Shown here piece by piece: positions 54,821-63,846 of a DNA stretch of 64,000 nucleotides. Within the stretch, counting starts at the first letter, position 1, and every line of letters starts with the position of its first letter. The stretch is from Sulfuricurvum sp. 17-40-25. Lineage in GTDB: Bacteria > Campylobacterota > Campylobacteria > Campylobacterales > Sulfurimonadaceae. The position numbers and the translations under genes are program-made. The notes under the pieces are model-generated. The model was not told the origin of the DNA. It did not search any database and worked only from the letters and a program-made list of their open reading frames with translations. Location: contig NCIJ01000003.1 in the NCBI GenBank assembly GCA_002282015.1, positions 124,001 to 188,000 of the forward strand. The letters run 5' to 3'.

Positions 54821-55888
54821 TTACGCCATTTGTGCAGCTACTTCAGCAGCAAAGTCATTGACTTGTTTTTCAATACCTTCACCGACTTCGTATTTCACAA
54901 ATTCAACGATTTGGGCAGTTCCACCATGAGTTGCAGCTTCTTTCGCAAGAGCTTGAGCAACCGATAATGTATCCTCCATAACGAAGTTTTGATCCAACAA
55001 TGCCAACTCTTTATCTAAAGTAGTATTGTCTGCTACGAAACGAGCTAATTGACCAGGGATAATGTTTGCCCAAATTTTTTCAGGTTTTCCATCCGCTAAT
55101 AATTTAGCTTTGATTGCTTCTTCAGCAGTCGCCATAACTTCAGGAGTCAATTGCATCATAGAGATGTACTGAGGAACGTTCTTAAGAGGTTTTTTCAAAC
55201 GTGAAAGTTCTTCATTCTCAGTTTTGATCGCTTCAATACGTCCAATTGTCTCTTCAGCTACAAACTTAGCATCAAAGTCTTGGTAGCTCATCGTAGTTGG
55301 TTTCATAGCCGCTGCGTGCATTGCGATGTTTTTAACAAACGGTGCCATAGCATCAGCTGTTTTTTGTGAATCACATGTGATTGCTACCAAAACACCAACA
55401 CGGCCGTTTGAGTGAACGTAACCGTTTACACAGCCATGTTCGCCAGCATTAAGAGTCACAAAACGACGAGTAACAATCTTTTCACCGATACGAGCAACTT
55501 GGGCTGTAAAGTATTCAGAGAATGTACCTGTCTCATATGAAGTTTCATTCAACTCTTCAACCGTACTAACACCCGTTGTAAATACATGCGCCGCTGTATT
55601 GCCAACAAGAGCCATAAAGCCATCATTTTTTGCAACGAAATCGGTTTCAGAATTGATCTCTACCAATGAAGCAGACGCAAATGTTTCAGAAACTTTAAGA
55701 CCCAAAAGTCCTTCAGCTGCAACACGGTCTGCTTTTTTAGCAGTTTGTGACATACCGCGATCACGTAAAAACTCTTTTGCTTTCTCCATGTCGCCATCAC
55801 ACTCAGTAAGTGCTTTTTTACAATCCATCATAGGGGCATCAGTTGCCGCTCTGAGGTCTTTTACCATAGCTGCTGTTACATCTGCCAT
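54821..55888 (-). CDS. tsf: Elongation factor Ts
   Basis: 355 residues, longer than the E. coli protein (about 283), as usual in Campylobacterota. Guanine-nucleotide exchange factor for EF-Tu. N-terminal UBA-like domain with '[31 protein letters not shown]' (seen in parts), followed by the TDF motif in '[14 protein letters not shown]' that contacts EF-Tu. It follows rpsB by 2 bp and is closed by the terminator at 54791. Confidence 0.97.
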   Translation of the reverse strand: MADVTAAMVKDLRAATDAPMMDCKKALTECDGDMEKAKEFLRDRGMSQTAKKADRVAAEGLLGLKVSETFASASLVEINSETDFVAKNDGFMALVGNTAAHVFTTGVSTVEELNETSYETGTFSEYFTAQVARIGEKIVTRRFVTLNAGEHGCVNGYVHSNGRVGVLVAITCDSQKTADAMAPFVKNIAMHAAAMKPTTMSYQDFDAKFVAEETIGRIEAIKTENEELSRLKKPLKNVPQYISMMQLTPEVMATAEEAIKAKLLADGKPEKIWANIIPGQLARFVADNTTLDKELALLDQNFVMEDTLSVAQALAKEAATHGGTAQIVEFVKYEVGEGIEKQVNDFAAEVAAQMA

Positions 55889-55890
55889 GA

Positions 55891-56661
55891 TTACGCTTCC
55901 TCTGCTGCTTCTTCAGATGCTGCTGCTTCAAAAACTTCTTCAGCAGTTGTTTCTTCGGCTATCGCATCGTCGCTTCCGCTGTTACGAAGGGCTTTACCTT
56001 CGTTGATAGCTTCAGCCATTTCTTTACAGAAAAGTTGGATTGAACGGATCGCATCATCATTTCCAGGGATTGGAATGTCAATAACGTCCGGATCACAGTT
56101 AGTATCAAGAGGTGCAACAATACGAATACCAAGGTTACGAGCTTCTTGAACGGCGATGTGCTCTTTAACTGCATCAACAACGAACATCATGTCAGGTAAA
56201 GTTTTCATTTGACGGATACCACCAAGATAAGCGATTAGCTTCTCTTTTTGACGATTCATCATCAATGCTTCTTTTTTTGTCAAAAGACCCATTTGACCAT
56301 TTGCTTGCATCTCTTCGATGATGTCAAGTTTACGGATTGATTTTTGGATTGTTGGGAAGTTTGTCAACATTCCACCCAACCAGCGATTATCAACATATGG
56401 CATACCACAAGAGATTGCAGCATCACGAACAGCAACACGTGCTTGTTTTTTAGTTCCTACAAAAAGAACCGTTTGACCTTCTGCAGCTGCATCAAGAACT
56501 TGCTGATACGCAGCACGGAAAAAACGCAATGTTTTTTGTAGATCGATAATATAGATATTCTTACGAACGCCAAAAATGTATTTCTTCATTTTTGGATTCC
56601 AACGACGTGTTTGGTGACCGAAGTGAACACCGCACTCCAATAAATCTTTCATAGTTACCAT
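55891..56661 (-). CDS. rpsB: 30S ribosomal protein S2 (uS2)
   Basis: 256 residues from the ATG at 56661, which has an AAAGGAG ribosome binding site; a longer in-frame reading to 56754 would include the leader and is rejected. Family motifs: '[25 protein letters not shown]', '[10 protein letters not shown]', '[10 protein letters not shown]' and '[23 protein letters not shown]' (short parts). A Ala/Glu-rich tail follows residue 235. First gene of rpsB-tsf, preceded by a long leader. Confidence 0.98.
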   Translation of the reverse strand: MVTMKDLLECGVHFGHQTRRWNPKMKKYIFGVRKNIYIIDLQKTLRFFRAAYQQVLDAAAEGQTVLFVGTKKQARVAVRDAAISCGMPYVDNRWLGGMLTNFPTIQKSIRKLDIIEEMQANGQMGLLTKKEALMMNRQKEKLIAYLGGIRQMKTLPDMMFVVDAVKEHIAVQEARNLGIRIVAPLDTNCDPDVIDIPIPGNDDAIRSIQLFCKEMAEAINEGKALRNSGSDDAIAEETTAEEVFEAAASEEAAEEA

Positions 56662-56810
56662 GAAAAGACTCCTTTTAAAATAAAATATTTGTTCTTCGTT
56701 TACTTGGGCGATTCTGGTAACAGAGCCGATGATGCATCGGATGCACGAAAACAAGTTTAGATTCGCTTGCGAATTTTTTCACGCGACTTTAAATAAGTGG
56801 AGAGAAAATC
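56662..56810 (-). promoter_or_regulatory. Long structured 5' leader of rpsB-tsf mRNA
   Basis: If transcription starts about 7 nt after the TATAAT at 56817-56822, the leader is about 149 nt. It contains ATTCGC-AA-GCGAAT (56761-56774) and, closer to the gene, the hairpin CCGATG-CAT-CATCGG. Ribosomal operons commonly autoregulate through such leaders; an S2-binding leader is known in enterobacteria. Confidence 0.45.
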
Positions 56811-56816
56811 GAGCGA

Positions 56817-56822
56817 ATTATA
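56817..56822 (-). promoter_or_regulatory. -10 box of rpsB-tsf
   Basis: Perfect minus-strand TATAAT, preceded by GTTTAG. The segment GTTTAG-TATA-ATTCGC at the promoter recurs inverted in the leader (GCGAAT-CTAAAC, 56755-56766). Confidence 0.65.
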
Positions 56823-56986
56823 CTAAACGAAGTCTTTAATTTCTCTTTTGTATCTTTATCACCATGCAATTATGCTAAATTCATCATTTTTTGTTATTTT
56901 TAAATTCTTTTTATATTAACTTTGCTAATATCAGTGCGACAATAGTAAGCTTATTACATATGTATTGAAAATTATGAGGAGTTAGA

Positions 56987-58561
56987 ATGAAGCACCGATT
57001 TTTAGGTTCCGCTGTCGCAGCGGCTCTTATGTCAACCACATTAATGGCCGAAGGTACGATGTTACAACGGTTTGAAGCTATGGAAAAAGAGATGAATGCA
57101 CTCAAAGCAGAACTGGCTGCAATGAAATCACAAAGCACGGCACCTGTCGCTGCTAAAAAAGTATCTGTAAAAGATGATGACGATGAAGATGACAAGCCGC
57201 CAAAAGCAACTGCTGGAAAATCCAAACTGGTTATGGTAAAAAGTAATGAGAAAAAAACGGTTGCTGAAGAATTTGAAGATATTCACGATCAACTATCCAC
57301 GCTCAACAAAAGAACGAATGGTAACGCTATCAAGTGGGATGTTGATTTCCGTACCAGTATTGATAACCTCAGCTATACAATGGCAGATGGATCAAAACAA
57401 AAAAATGACGCGCTTTTCACCAATCGTTTGTGGCTGAATATGAACTATGCTGCTACTAAGCATCTTAGTTTTACAGGTCAACTCGCGTATAACAAATTAT
57501 TTGGACAACGAAGTATGACTGGGAATAATCCTTCTGGAATGGAAGGATTTGACTGGGTAAGCAGTGAAGCCGCTTATAACGATACCTTACGTGTTCGCTC
57601 GGCGTATTTCTATTACCAAGACGATGAGTTTTTAGGATTGGATATCCCGTGGACCGTTAGTCTCGGTCGTCGTCCCTCTACCAATGGACATCTCATTAAT
57701 TTACGCGAAAATGATCAGGCATCATCGCCATTGGCGCATACCATCAATGTAGAGTTTGACGGTGCCAGTGCAAAATTTGGAATGGAAGAAGTAACTGGGC
57801 TAACCGGGTCTTATTTCAAACTTTGTGCCGGTCGTGGAATGACGAATGCAGAACCACGCTTCAGTGCTGCTCCTTATAGTGGGCAAGATGCTAAAGCCAA
57901 TGACATCGATATGGCCGGTATCATCCTCGTTCCATATGATGATAAACAATACAGCGTTGGAATGCAGTATACCTATGCTAATAATTTGATTGATAATAAT
58001 CAAACAACTTCTGGTGCTGTTTTAGAAACAGTTGGTGGCCTTCATACCGCAACAGCATTTGCAATGATCAATGGTATCGGTAATGGTTGGAGTTACTTTT
58101 TGGACGATACATTGATTTTTGTGAGTGGGGCTATGTCTAAAACGGATCCTTATACTGGAACTGGTAAACAAGGAATGCTTGGCTCATCCGAGAGTAAAAC
58201 AGGATACAGCTATTGGATCGGTACACAGTTTCCATCTTTGATCAGCGAAGAGGGTCGATGGGGGGCTGAGTTTAACCACGGTTCAAACTTCTGGCGTCCT
58301 ATCACCTATGCTGAAGACACTATGGCCGGTTCAAAACTCGCAGCACGTGGTAATGCGTATGAGCTTTATTTCACAGAGCCATTAGTTGATGATATTTTAA
58401 CGTTCCAACTACGCTATACGTACATCGACTATGATTACAGTGGTAGTAATGGGTTCTTTGGAAGTAACTCTGGGACACCAATGAATATTGCGTCAACACC
58501 TAATGCACAAATTGTTGATAAAGCCCAAGATATTCGCGCTTATATTCGTTATAGATTTTAA
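56987..58561 (+). CDS. DUF3373-family outer-membrane protein
   Basis: 524 residues. Signal peptide of 21 residues (ends LMAEG), a coiled coil (about 25-50: MEKEMNALKAELAAMK), an acidic/Pro-Lys linker (about 65-80) and then a beta-barrel of about 400 residues ending in a Phe (YIRYRF). This is the layout of DUF3373 proteins of Campylobacterota and other Proteobacteria; the coiled coil probably forms trimers or contacts peptidoglycan. The solute is unknown. A GAGGAG ribosome binding site precedes the ATG. It is followed by a palindromic repeat region at 58571. Confidence 0.85.
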   Translation: MKHRFLGSAVAAALMSTTLMAEGTMLQRFEAMEKEMNALKAELAAMKSQSTAPVAAKKVSVKDDDDEDDKPPKATAGKSKLVMVKSNEKKTVAEEFEDIHDQLSTLNKRTNGNAIKWDVDFRTSIDNLSYTMADGSKQKNDALFTNRLWLNMNYAATKHLSFTGQLAYNKLFGQRSMTGNNPSGMEGFDWVSSEAAYNDTLRVRSAYFYYQDDEFLGLDIPWTVSLGRRPSTNGHLINLRENDQASSPLAHTINVEFDGASAKFGMEEVTGLTGSYFKLCAGRGMTNAEPRFSAAPYSGQDAKANDIDMAGIILVPYDDKQYSVGMQYTYANNLIDNNQTTSGAVLETVGGLHTATAFAMINGIGNGWSYFLDDTLIFVSGAMSKTDPYTGTGKQGMLGSSESKTGYSYWIGTQFPSLISEEGRWGAEFNHGSNFWRPITYAEDTMAGSKLAARGNAYELYFTEPLVDDILTFQLRYTYIDYDYSGSNGFFGSNSGTPMNIASTPNAQIVDKAQDIRAYIRYRF

Positions 58562-58570
58562 CTCTTTTTT

Positions 58571-58642
58571 CGTTCGTGGTGAGCCTGTCGAACCATGTGC
58601 GAAAACCGTTTACCCTTCGATAAACTCAGGGCGAACGGTTTT
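58571..58642. repeat. Paired REP-like palindromes, also acting as terminator
   Basis: Two related stem-loops lie side by side between convergent genes: GTTCG/CGAAC (58572-58593) and AAAACCGTT/AACGGTTTT with an inner CCCT/AGGG (58602-58642). The cores GGTGAGCCTGTCGAACC and CCCTTCGATAAACTCAGGG look like inverted copies of one another. I recall near-identical short palindromes as dispersed repeats in many unrelated bacterial genomes. It probably ends both converging transcripts. Confidence 0.7.
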
Positions 58643-58645
58643 ATA

Positions 58646-59113
58646 CTACGCTTGAAGCTTCGCTAGTTCTTCTTTTACTTTAGCCACGTGATCTTTTACT
58701 CTCACATTATTCCATACCGCTTTTACAATCCCTTTTGGATCGATGATGTACGTTGATCGTACTATCCCCATGTACTCTTTACCATAGTTCTTTTTCATCG
58801 CCCAAACACCATACGTTTGCATCATCGACGTCGTTGGATCACTCAGTAAGGTAATACCTAAGTTTTGTTTTTCTATAAAGTTACGATGTGCTTTGGTACT
58901 GTCGGCGCTCACACCCAAAATAATCGCACCCATATCGTCGTACTCATCCTGAGCTGCTGTAAACTCACATGCTTCTGTCGTACATCCTGGGGTTGAGTCT
59001 TTTGGGTAAAAATACAATACGATCCATTTACCGCGTAGATCACGCGCACAGATCTCTACATCATCTTGATTACTCAAACAAAAATCGGGGGCAGTGCTTT
59101 CTAGTTCTAACAT
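58646..59113 (-). CDS. bcp: Thioredoxin-dependent thiol peroxidase Bcp
   Basis: 155 residues. Atypical 2-Cys peroxiredoxin. The peroxidatic Cys is in DSTPGCTTEACEF; the second, resolving Cys is five residues later (EAC). The N-terminal LELESTAPDF and the Arg of IVRSTYIID are typical of the family. Protects against lipid and hydrogen peroxides with thioredoxin as donor. It is 21 bp after the aldehyde dehydrogenase gene and is closed by the REP-like hairpin. Confidence 0.95.
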   Translation of the reverse strand: MLELESTAPDFCLSNQDDVEICARDLRGKWIVLYFYPKDSTPGCTTEACEFTAAQDEYDDMGAIILGVSADSTKAHRNFIEKQNLGITLLSDPTTSMMQTYGVWAMKKNYGKEYMGIVRSTYIIDPKGIVKAVWNNVRVKDHVAKVKEELAKLQA

Positions 59114-59134
59114 ATATTTTCCTTTAGTATCTTT

Positions 59135-60556
59135 TTAAAGTATAACGATTGATTTAATTTCGGTCATTTCTTCTATAGCAAAACGAGGACCCTCACGACC
59201 AACACCGCTTAGCTTCACTCCGCCATACGGCTGAATATCAAAACGAAGTGTCGGCATATCGTTGATGACGATACCGCCTGCGTCCAACTCATCAATCGCT
59301 TTATTCGCATGCGATAGATTATTCGTAAAAATCGAAAACTGCAACCCGTACGGTGAGTTGTTCATCTTCTCAATCGCCTCGTCCAAAGTCTCCACTTTGA
59401 CCAGACTCACAATAGGAGCAAATACTTCTTCACACACGATCTTCATCGACTCGGTTACATCTGCCATAACGCACGGATAAAACAATCGTCCATCACTACG
59501 AGGAGGGGTTAATGCACGCGCACCCTCGGCAATCGCGCTTTCCACCCAACTCATCGCTCGAGTAACTGCATCATCATCAATAAGCGGCCCTAAAAATGTT
59601 TTCTCATCATAAGGTGAACCAACGACTAGGTTGGCTGTAGCCTGCGCCATTTTTTGTGCAAACTCATCATAAATTCTACTGTTCACATAAATACGCTGTA
59701 AAGAGATACATACCTGACCCGAATTGGCAAAAGCTCCTATCGCACAACGTGATGCCGCATAGTCCAAATCAGCACTCTCATCGATATAGGTTGCGGCATT
59801 GCCACCCAGTTCCAAACTCACTTTTTTAATCCCGGCACTTTTGGTGATGATAGCACCCACGGGAACTGACCCTGTAAAACTGATCACTCTAGGGATATCA
59901 CTGCCTACAAGAGCACTTCCCACCTCAGCATCACCATAAACAACGCTCAAAGCATCCTTAATGGCATACGGGCTTTGAATAAATAACTTTGCCAATTTAT
60001 ACGCACAAAGCGGTGCTTCAGGTGTTGGTTTTAATACAACCGCATTTCCTGCCACCAATGCAGGAGCCAATTTATGAGCAACAAGATTCAGCGGAAAGTT
60101 AAACGGGGTAATTGCAACCACAACACCACACGGTTCACGACGCCAAAAAGAGAGGGCTTTACGTCCGCTTGGCATAGCATCCGTATTGATCGTTTCACCG
60201 TGCATGGTTCGCATTGTCTCTGCGCTTAGAGTAATTGTCTCTACACACCGATCAACTTCAATACGTGCATACGTTAGCGGTTTTCCCACCTCATCACACA
60301 ATGCTTGCGCAAAATCTTCACGCTGCTCTTTTAGCTTTGCAGCTACATCTAGTAGCCATGCACATCGTTGATGCAAAGGGGTTTTTTTGGCATCTTTAGC
60401 TGCTATTTGGGCAATTTTGAGTGCTTTATACGCATCAGCAGCACTACAAACAGCTCCTTTTGACGCTACTCTTCCGTCGTACGGGCTCAAACGCTCAGAA
60501 TATTGGTCTGCCTTAATTTCAAGCGATCCCATCCATATATGTGCGTCCATAGCCAT
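59135..60556 (-). CDS. NAD(P)-dependent aldehyde dehydrogenase
   Basis: 473 residues. Catalytic Glu in SLELGGNAA and nucleophile Cys in NSGQVCIS; the cofactor loop is SFTGSVPVG. The C-terminal 'GGVKLSGVGREGPRFAIEEMTEIK' is typical. It is close to the lactaldehyde/GAPN-like group (as are the Campylobacter ald genes), but the substrate is not readable. It precedes bcp in one transcription unit. Confidence 0.9.
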   Translation of the reverse strand: MAMDAHIWMGSLEIKADQYSERLSPYDGRVASKGAVCSAADAYKALKIAQIAAKDAKKTPLHQRCAWLLDVAAKLKEQREDFAQALCDEVGKPLTYARIEVDRCVETITLSAETMRTMHGETINTDAMPSGRKALSFWRREPCGVVVAITPFNFPLNLVAHKLAPALVAGNAVVLKPTPEAPLCAYKLAKLFIQSPYAIKDALSVVYGDAEVGSALVGSDIPRVISFTGSVPVGAIITKSAGIKKVSLELGGNAATYIDESADLDYAASRCAIGAFANSGQVCISLQRIYVNSRIYDEFAQKMAQATANLVVGSPYDEKTFLGPLIDDDAVTRAMSWVESAIAEGARALTPPRSDGRLFYPCVMADVTESMKIVCEEVFAPIVSLVKVETLDEAIEKMNNSPYGLQFSIFTNNLSHANKAIDELDAGGIVINDMPTLRFDIQPYGGVKLSGVGREGPRFAIEEMTEIKSIVIL

Positions 60557-60640
60557 CTCCTAGAGTAAATTATGTTTCAATTATACAAATCATCACCTAA
60601 AAGTAGATAGAATACCCCAAATCAAACAAGGATATTTACG

Positions 60641-61087
60641 ATGAATTTAACCATTAGCGAAGCCCCTTTCGGTGTTAGACCTCCTGTTACAAAACCCCTT
60701 CCAAGCTTTTTACCCGCACTTGGGGAAGAACGTTTTCGAAAATTAGTAAGTGACCACTACGAACTTTTACGTACCAGCGATATTTCACATTTGTTTCCCA
60801 TTAACGATGAAGATGAGTTTAAAGCCGCCAAAAAACATGCAGCCGATTTTATGATCCAAATATGCGGCGGGCCTGCGTATTTTAATCAATCTCGCGGTGA
60901 ACCACGTATGGTCGGTCGTCACGCACCCTTTCGCATTGATGCCGCAGCACGACGTCGTTGGTTGGGGTTTTACGCCCTCTTGATTACCGAACTTGAAGCT
61001 GAGGGTATTAATCCTGAGTATCTACAGTCTTATTGGAATTATCTTGATATTTTTTCTATTTGGATGGTCAATACACCCACACAATAA
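60641..61087 (+). CDS. Truncated haemoglobin (group II-like)
   Basis: 148 residues, 2-on-2 globin fold. The proximal His is His94 in GRHAPF; Trp107 (RRRWLGF) is the G8 Trp of groups II/III; Tyr40 is a candidate B10 ligand-stabilising residue. 'CGGPAYFNQSRGEPRM' is the group II pattern. An N-terminal extension of about 25 residues is Pro-rich. It probably binds O2 or NO, for example in nitrosative stress. AAGGA ribosome binding site. A CCCCT/AGGGG hairpin at 61100-61114 follows. Confidence 0.85.
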   Translation: MNLTISEAPFGVRPPVTKPLPSFLPALGEERFRKLVSDHYELLRTSDISHLFPINDEDEFKAAKKHAADFMIQICGGPAYFNQSRGEPRMVGRHAPFRIDAAARRRWLGFYALLITELEAEGINPEYLQSYWNYLDIFSIWMVNTPTQ

Positions 61088-61099
61088 AGAACTTCCAAC

Positions 61100-61114
61100 C
61101 CCCTGATCTAGGGG
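61100..61114 (+). terminator. Hairpin after the haemoglobin gene
   Basis: CCCCT pairs with AGGGG around a 5-nt loop 13 bp after the stop codon; no clear T-run follows, so termination may be partial. Confidence 0.4.
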
Positions 61115-61197
61115 AGTTATAAACTACTTAATCAATGTTAAATCCCAACTGCGCTAAAATCACCTACTTTATTATTATTTTCACTGGAGAAACCCCC

Positions 61198-62118
61198 ATG
61201 AATGAAGCCAAACTTATTTGGATGAACGGTAAACTAATACCTTGGAATGACGCAAAGATACACGTCCTTTCTCACACCCTCCACTATGGCAACGGTGCTA
61301 TCGAGGGGACAAAAGTATATAAAACCCCTAAAGGGTATGCTATTTTTCGTCTCAATGACCATACCAAGCGTTTGATTGAATCGGCAAAGATGACACTTAT
61401 TACGGTTCCCTATACACTTGAGGAACTCAATAAGGCGCAAATCGATCTTATTAAATCGAATGATTTTACAGGTGAAAATGTCTACTTACGCCCTATCGTC
61501 TATCTTGGATACGGCGTTATGGGTATTTATCACAAAGAAGCACCGGTTGAAGTCTCAATAGCTGCATGGGAGTGGGGTGCATATTTGGGTGAAGAAGGGA
61601 TGAAACGCGGAATTCGTCTCAAGATCTCTTCTTTTAGCCGACCGAATAACAAGTCCAATATGGGTAAAGCCAAAGCAGTCGCCAATTACCTAAACTCTCA
61701 AATGGCAAAATACGAAGCAGTTGAAGCGGGATACGATGAAGCACTGCTTTTGGATGATGAGGGATATGTTGCGGAAGCAAGCGGTGCCTCTTTTTTCATG
61801 ATCAAAGACGGTGAGATCATCACCCCTCCAAACGATAACTCTTTGGCATCGATCACTCAAAAAACGGTTATCGAAATGGCCGAAAAAATGGGGCTAAAAG
61901 TGACTCGCAGACGCATAAGCCGTGAAGAAATCTATATTGCGGATGAAGCATTCCTAACAGGAACAGCAGCAGAGCTTACCCCTGTTCGCGAAGTAGATGC
62001 TCGTGTTTTAGGTGCAGGTGGACGTGGTCCAATCACTGAAAAACTGCAAAGCGGCTATTTTGACATCGTATACGGACGTAATCCTGATTACGATCATTAT
62101 TTAACCTACATCAACTAA
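61198..62118 (+). CDS. ilvE: Branched-chain amino acid aminotransferase
   Basis: 306 residues from the ATG at 61198 (CTGGAG ribosome binding site); a longer in-frame reading to 61135 is rejected. Final step of Val/Leu/Ile synthesis. Fold-type IV PLP enzyme; PLP Lys lies in the SNMGKAKAVANY segment, and 'GYDEALLLDDEGYVAEASGASFFMIK' plus 'SITQKTVIEMA' are the family signature in parts. A TAAAAT at 61155-61160 is a possible -10 box. Confidence 0.96.
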   Translation: MNEAKLIWMNGKLIPWNDAKIHVLSHTLHYGNGAIEGTKVYKTPKGYAIFRLNDHTKRLIESAKMTLITVPYTLEELNKAQIDLIKSNDFTGENVYLRPIVYLGYGVMGIYHKEAPVEVSIAAWEWGAYLGEEGMKRGIRLKISSFSRPNNKSNMGKAKAVANYLNSQMAKYEAVEAGYDEALLLDDEGYVAEASGASFFMIKDGEIITPPNDNSLASITQKTVIEMAEKMGLKVTRRRISREEIYIADEAFLTGTAAELTPVREVDARVLGAGGRGPITEKLQSGYFDIVYGRNPDYDHYLTYIN

Positions 62119-62127
62119 AGGGACATT

Positions 62128-63168
62128 ATGGCAAGCGATATGAACGATTATTTTCAAAAAAAGAAAACTGAAAATCAAAAAAAGAATGACTCACAAGGGC
62201 CTAAAATGCCAAAATTTGACTTCAATATGAACAGTCAAAAAGCGGGAACATTATGGCTTATCGGAGGAGTCATCTTGTTGCTCATCTTAGCAAAGCCGTT
62301 TGTCATTATCACCGAGGGTGAACGCGGTATTCTTTCAACGAATGGGAAATATGAAGAACGGGCTCTTATGCCTGGTCTGCATTTTTTAATCCCTGTGATT
62401 CAAAAAGTGTATCTGGTGGATACCAAAGTCCGAATTATCAATTATGCGGACAAGGTGGATCGTGCATCAACAGCTGGCGATGGAATTCTCCTAAAACCGG
62501 CGATTACCGTGCTTGATAAACGTGGATTACCTGTCTCAATCGATATGACCGTTCAATATCGCCTTAATGCTGAACTTGCCGCTCAAACCATCTCTAATTG
62601 GGGATTTAGCTGGGAAGATAAGATCATTGACCCTGTCGCACGTGATGTGGTTCGTAATGTCGTAGGTCAATACGATGCAGAAACATTACCGATTATGCGC
62701 AACACGATTGCTCAAAAAATCGAAGCGGGTATTCGTAATAATATGGATCGTCAAAAAAATGGTCCTGCAGATCTACAATCCATTCAATTACGTGAAATCG
62801 GTCTTCCTCAAAAAGTAAAAGATCAAATCGAACGTGTACAAGTAGCCAAACAAGAAGTAGAAAAAGCGCAGCAAGATGTTGAGCGTGCTAAACAAGAAGC
62901 ATTCAAGAAAGAGACAGAAGCTCAAGGAACTGCAAATGCACTCACCATTGAGGCACAAGCACAAGCAAAAGCAAATCACCTTGTAGGCGCATCCCTGAGT
63001 CCTGGATTACTCAAACTTGAGCAAATAAAAGTGCAGGGTAAATTTAACGAAGCACTCAAAGAAAATAAAGATGCGAAGATCTTTTTAACCCCTGGCGGAT
63101 CAACTCCGAATATCTGGCTTGATACCAAAAGCGGTGACAGTCAAAAAATAAGCTCAATAGGCAAATAA
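62128..63168 (+). CDS. SPFH/prohibitin-type membrane protein
   Basis: 346 residues. A single membrane segment at about 43-62 (LWLIGGVILLLILAKPFVII), then the SPFH (band 7) domain (about 63-235) starting TEGERGILSTNGKY, and a coiled coil (about 235-280) rich in Gln/Ala/Lys. Topology suggests a cytoplasmic N-terminus and a periplasmic SPFH domain, as in HflK/HflC and prohibitins that enclose the FtsH protease. No hflC or ftsH is adjacent. It lies 9 bp after ilvE and 3 bp before hisIE; ilvE next to this gene is also the Campylobacter order (recalled). Confidence 0.88.
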   Translation: MASDMNDYFQKKKTENQKKNDSQGPKMPKFDFNMNSQKAGTLWLIGGVILLLILAKPFVIITEGERGILSTNGKYEERALMPGLHFLIPVIQKVYLVDTKVRIINYADKVDRASTAGDGILLKPAITVLDKRGLPVSIDMTVQYRLNAELAAQTISNWGFSWEDKIIDPVARDVVRNVVGQYDAETLPIMRNTIAQKIEAGIRNNMDRQKNGPADLQSIQLREIGLPQKVKDQIERVQVAKQEVEKAQQDVERAKQEAFKKETEAQGTANALTIEAQAQAKANHLVGASLSPGLLKLEQIKVQGKFNEALKENKDAKIFLTPGGSTPNIWLDTKSGDSQKISSIGK

Positions 63169-63171
63169 ACG

Positions 63172-63846
63172 ATGAATCTTAATCAAATCGATTGGGCAAA
63201 ATCCGAGCTTCTGCCGGTTATTGTTCAAGACTCTACGACATCAGAAGTCCTAATGATGGCGTACATGAATCGTGAAGCGCTTGAACTTTCCCTTTCTACC
63301 CGCATTGCCCACTACTTTTCACGTTCAAAACAGCGTCTATGGAAAAAAGGTGAGACAAGCGGTCACCTACAGCATATCCAGCGTTTTTTACTCGATTGCG
63401 ATAATGATACCTTGCTCATCATGGTTCAACAAGAGGGTGTAGCCTGCCATACAGGCCGTAAGTCCTGCTTTTTTACCGATATCGAATCAGGTGATGCGAT
63501 TAGCGAACCTCAAATAGACACTACCGCTGCTTATGGAATCATAGATGAGCTGTACCATACCATTCTTTCTCGAAAAAATGCAGATCCCCAAACGTCATGG
63601 ACTGCAAAACTACTAAGTAAAGGAGATAATGCAATCCTCAAAAAAGTAGTCGAAGAAGCAGGTGAGTTTTCATTTGCGATCAAAGACAATGATGAAGATG
63701 AAATTATTTATGAATGTGCCGATTTAGTCTATCATGTCCTTGTCGCATTAGGACACAAAAATATTTCTCCCGATCGTGTTAAACAAGAACTCGCCCGCCG
63801 TTTTGGGATGAGTGGTATTGCGGAGAAGAACGCTAGGACAAAATGA
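63172..63846 (+). CDS. hisIE: Phosphoribosyl-AMP cyclohydrolase/phosphoribosyl-ATP pyrophosphatase
   Basis: 224 residues, the usual fused histidine-pathway enzyme (steps 2 and 3). HisI domain at 1-115 with the metal-binding Cys of EGVACHTGRKSC; HisE domain at 125-215 with 'KKVVEEAGEFSFAIKD' and 'ECADLVYHVLVAL', giving the NTP pyrophosphatase fold. The stop codon overlaps the next ATG (ATGA). Confidence 0.97.
   Translation: MNLNQIDWAKSELLPVIVQDSTTSEVLMMAYMNREALELSLSTRIAHYFSRSKQRLWKKGETSGHLQHIQRFLLDCDNDTLLIMVQQEGVACHTGRKSCFFTDIESGDAISEPQIDTTAAYGIIDELYHTILSRKNADPQTSWTAKLLSKGDNAILKKVVEEAGEFSFAIKDNDEDEIIYECADLVYHVLVALGHKNISPDRVKQELARRFGMSGIAEKNARTK

Larger units (their letters stand above)
56662..56986. 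other. Divergent intergenic region rpsB / DUF3373 gene
   Basis: 325 bp without a gene. The left part is the rpsB leader; the rpsB promoter is in the middle; the right third is AT-rich and contains the promoter and ribosome binding site (GAGGAG) of the outer-membrane protein gene at 56987. Confidence 0.6.
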
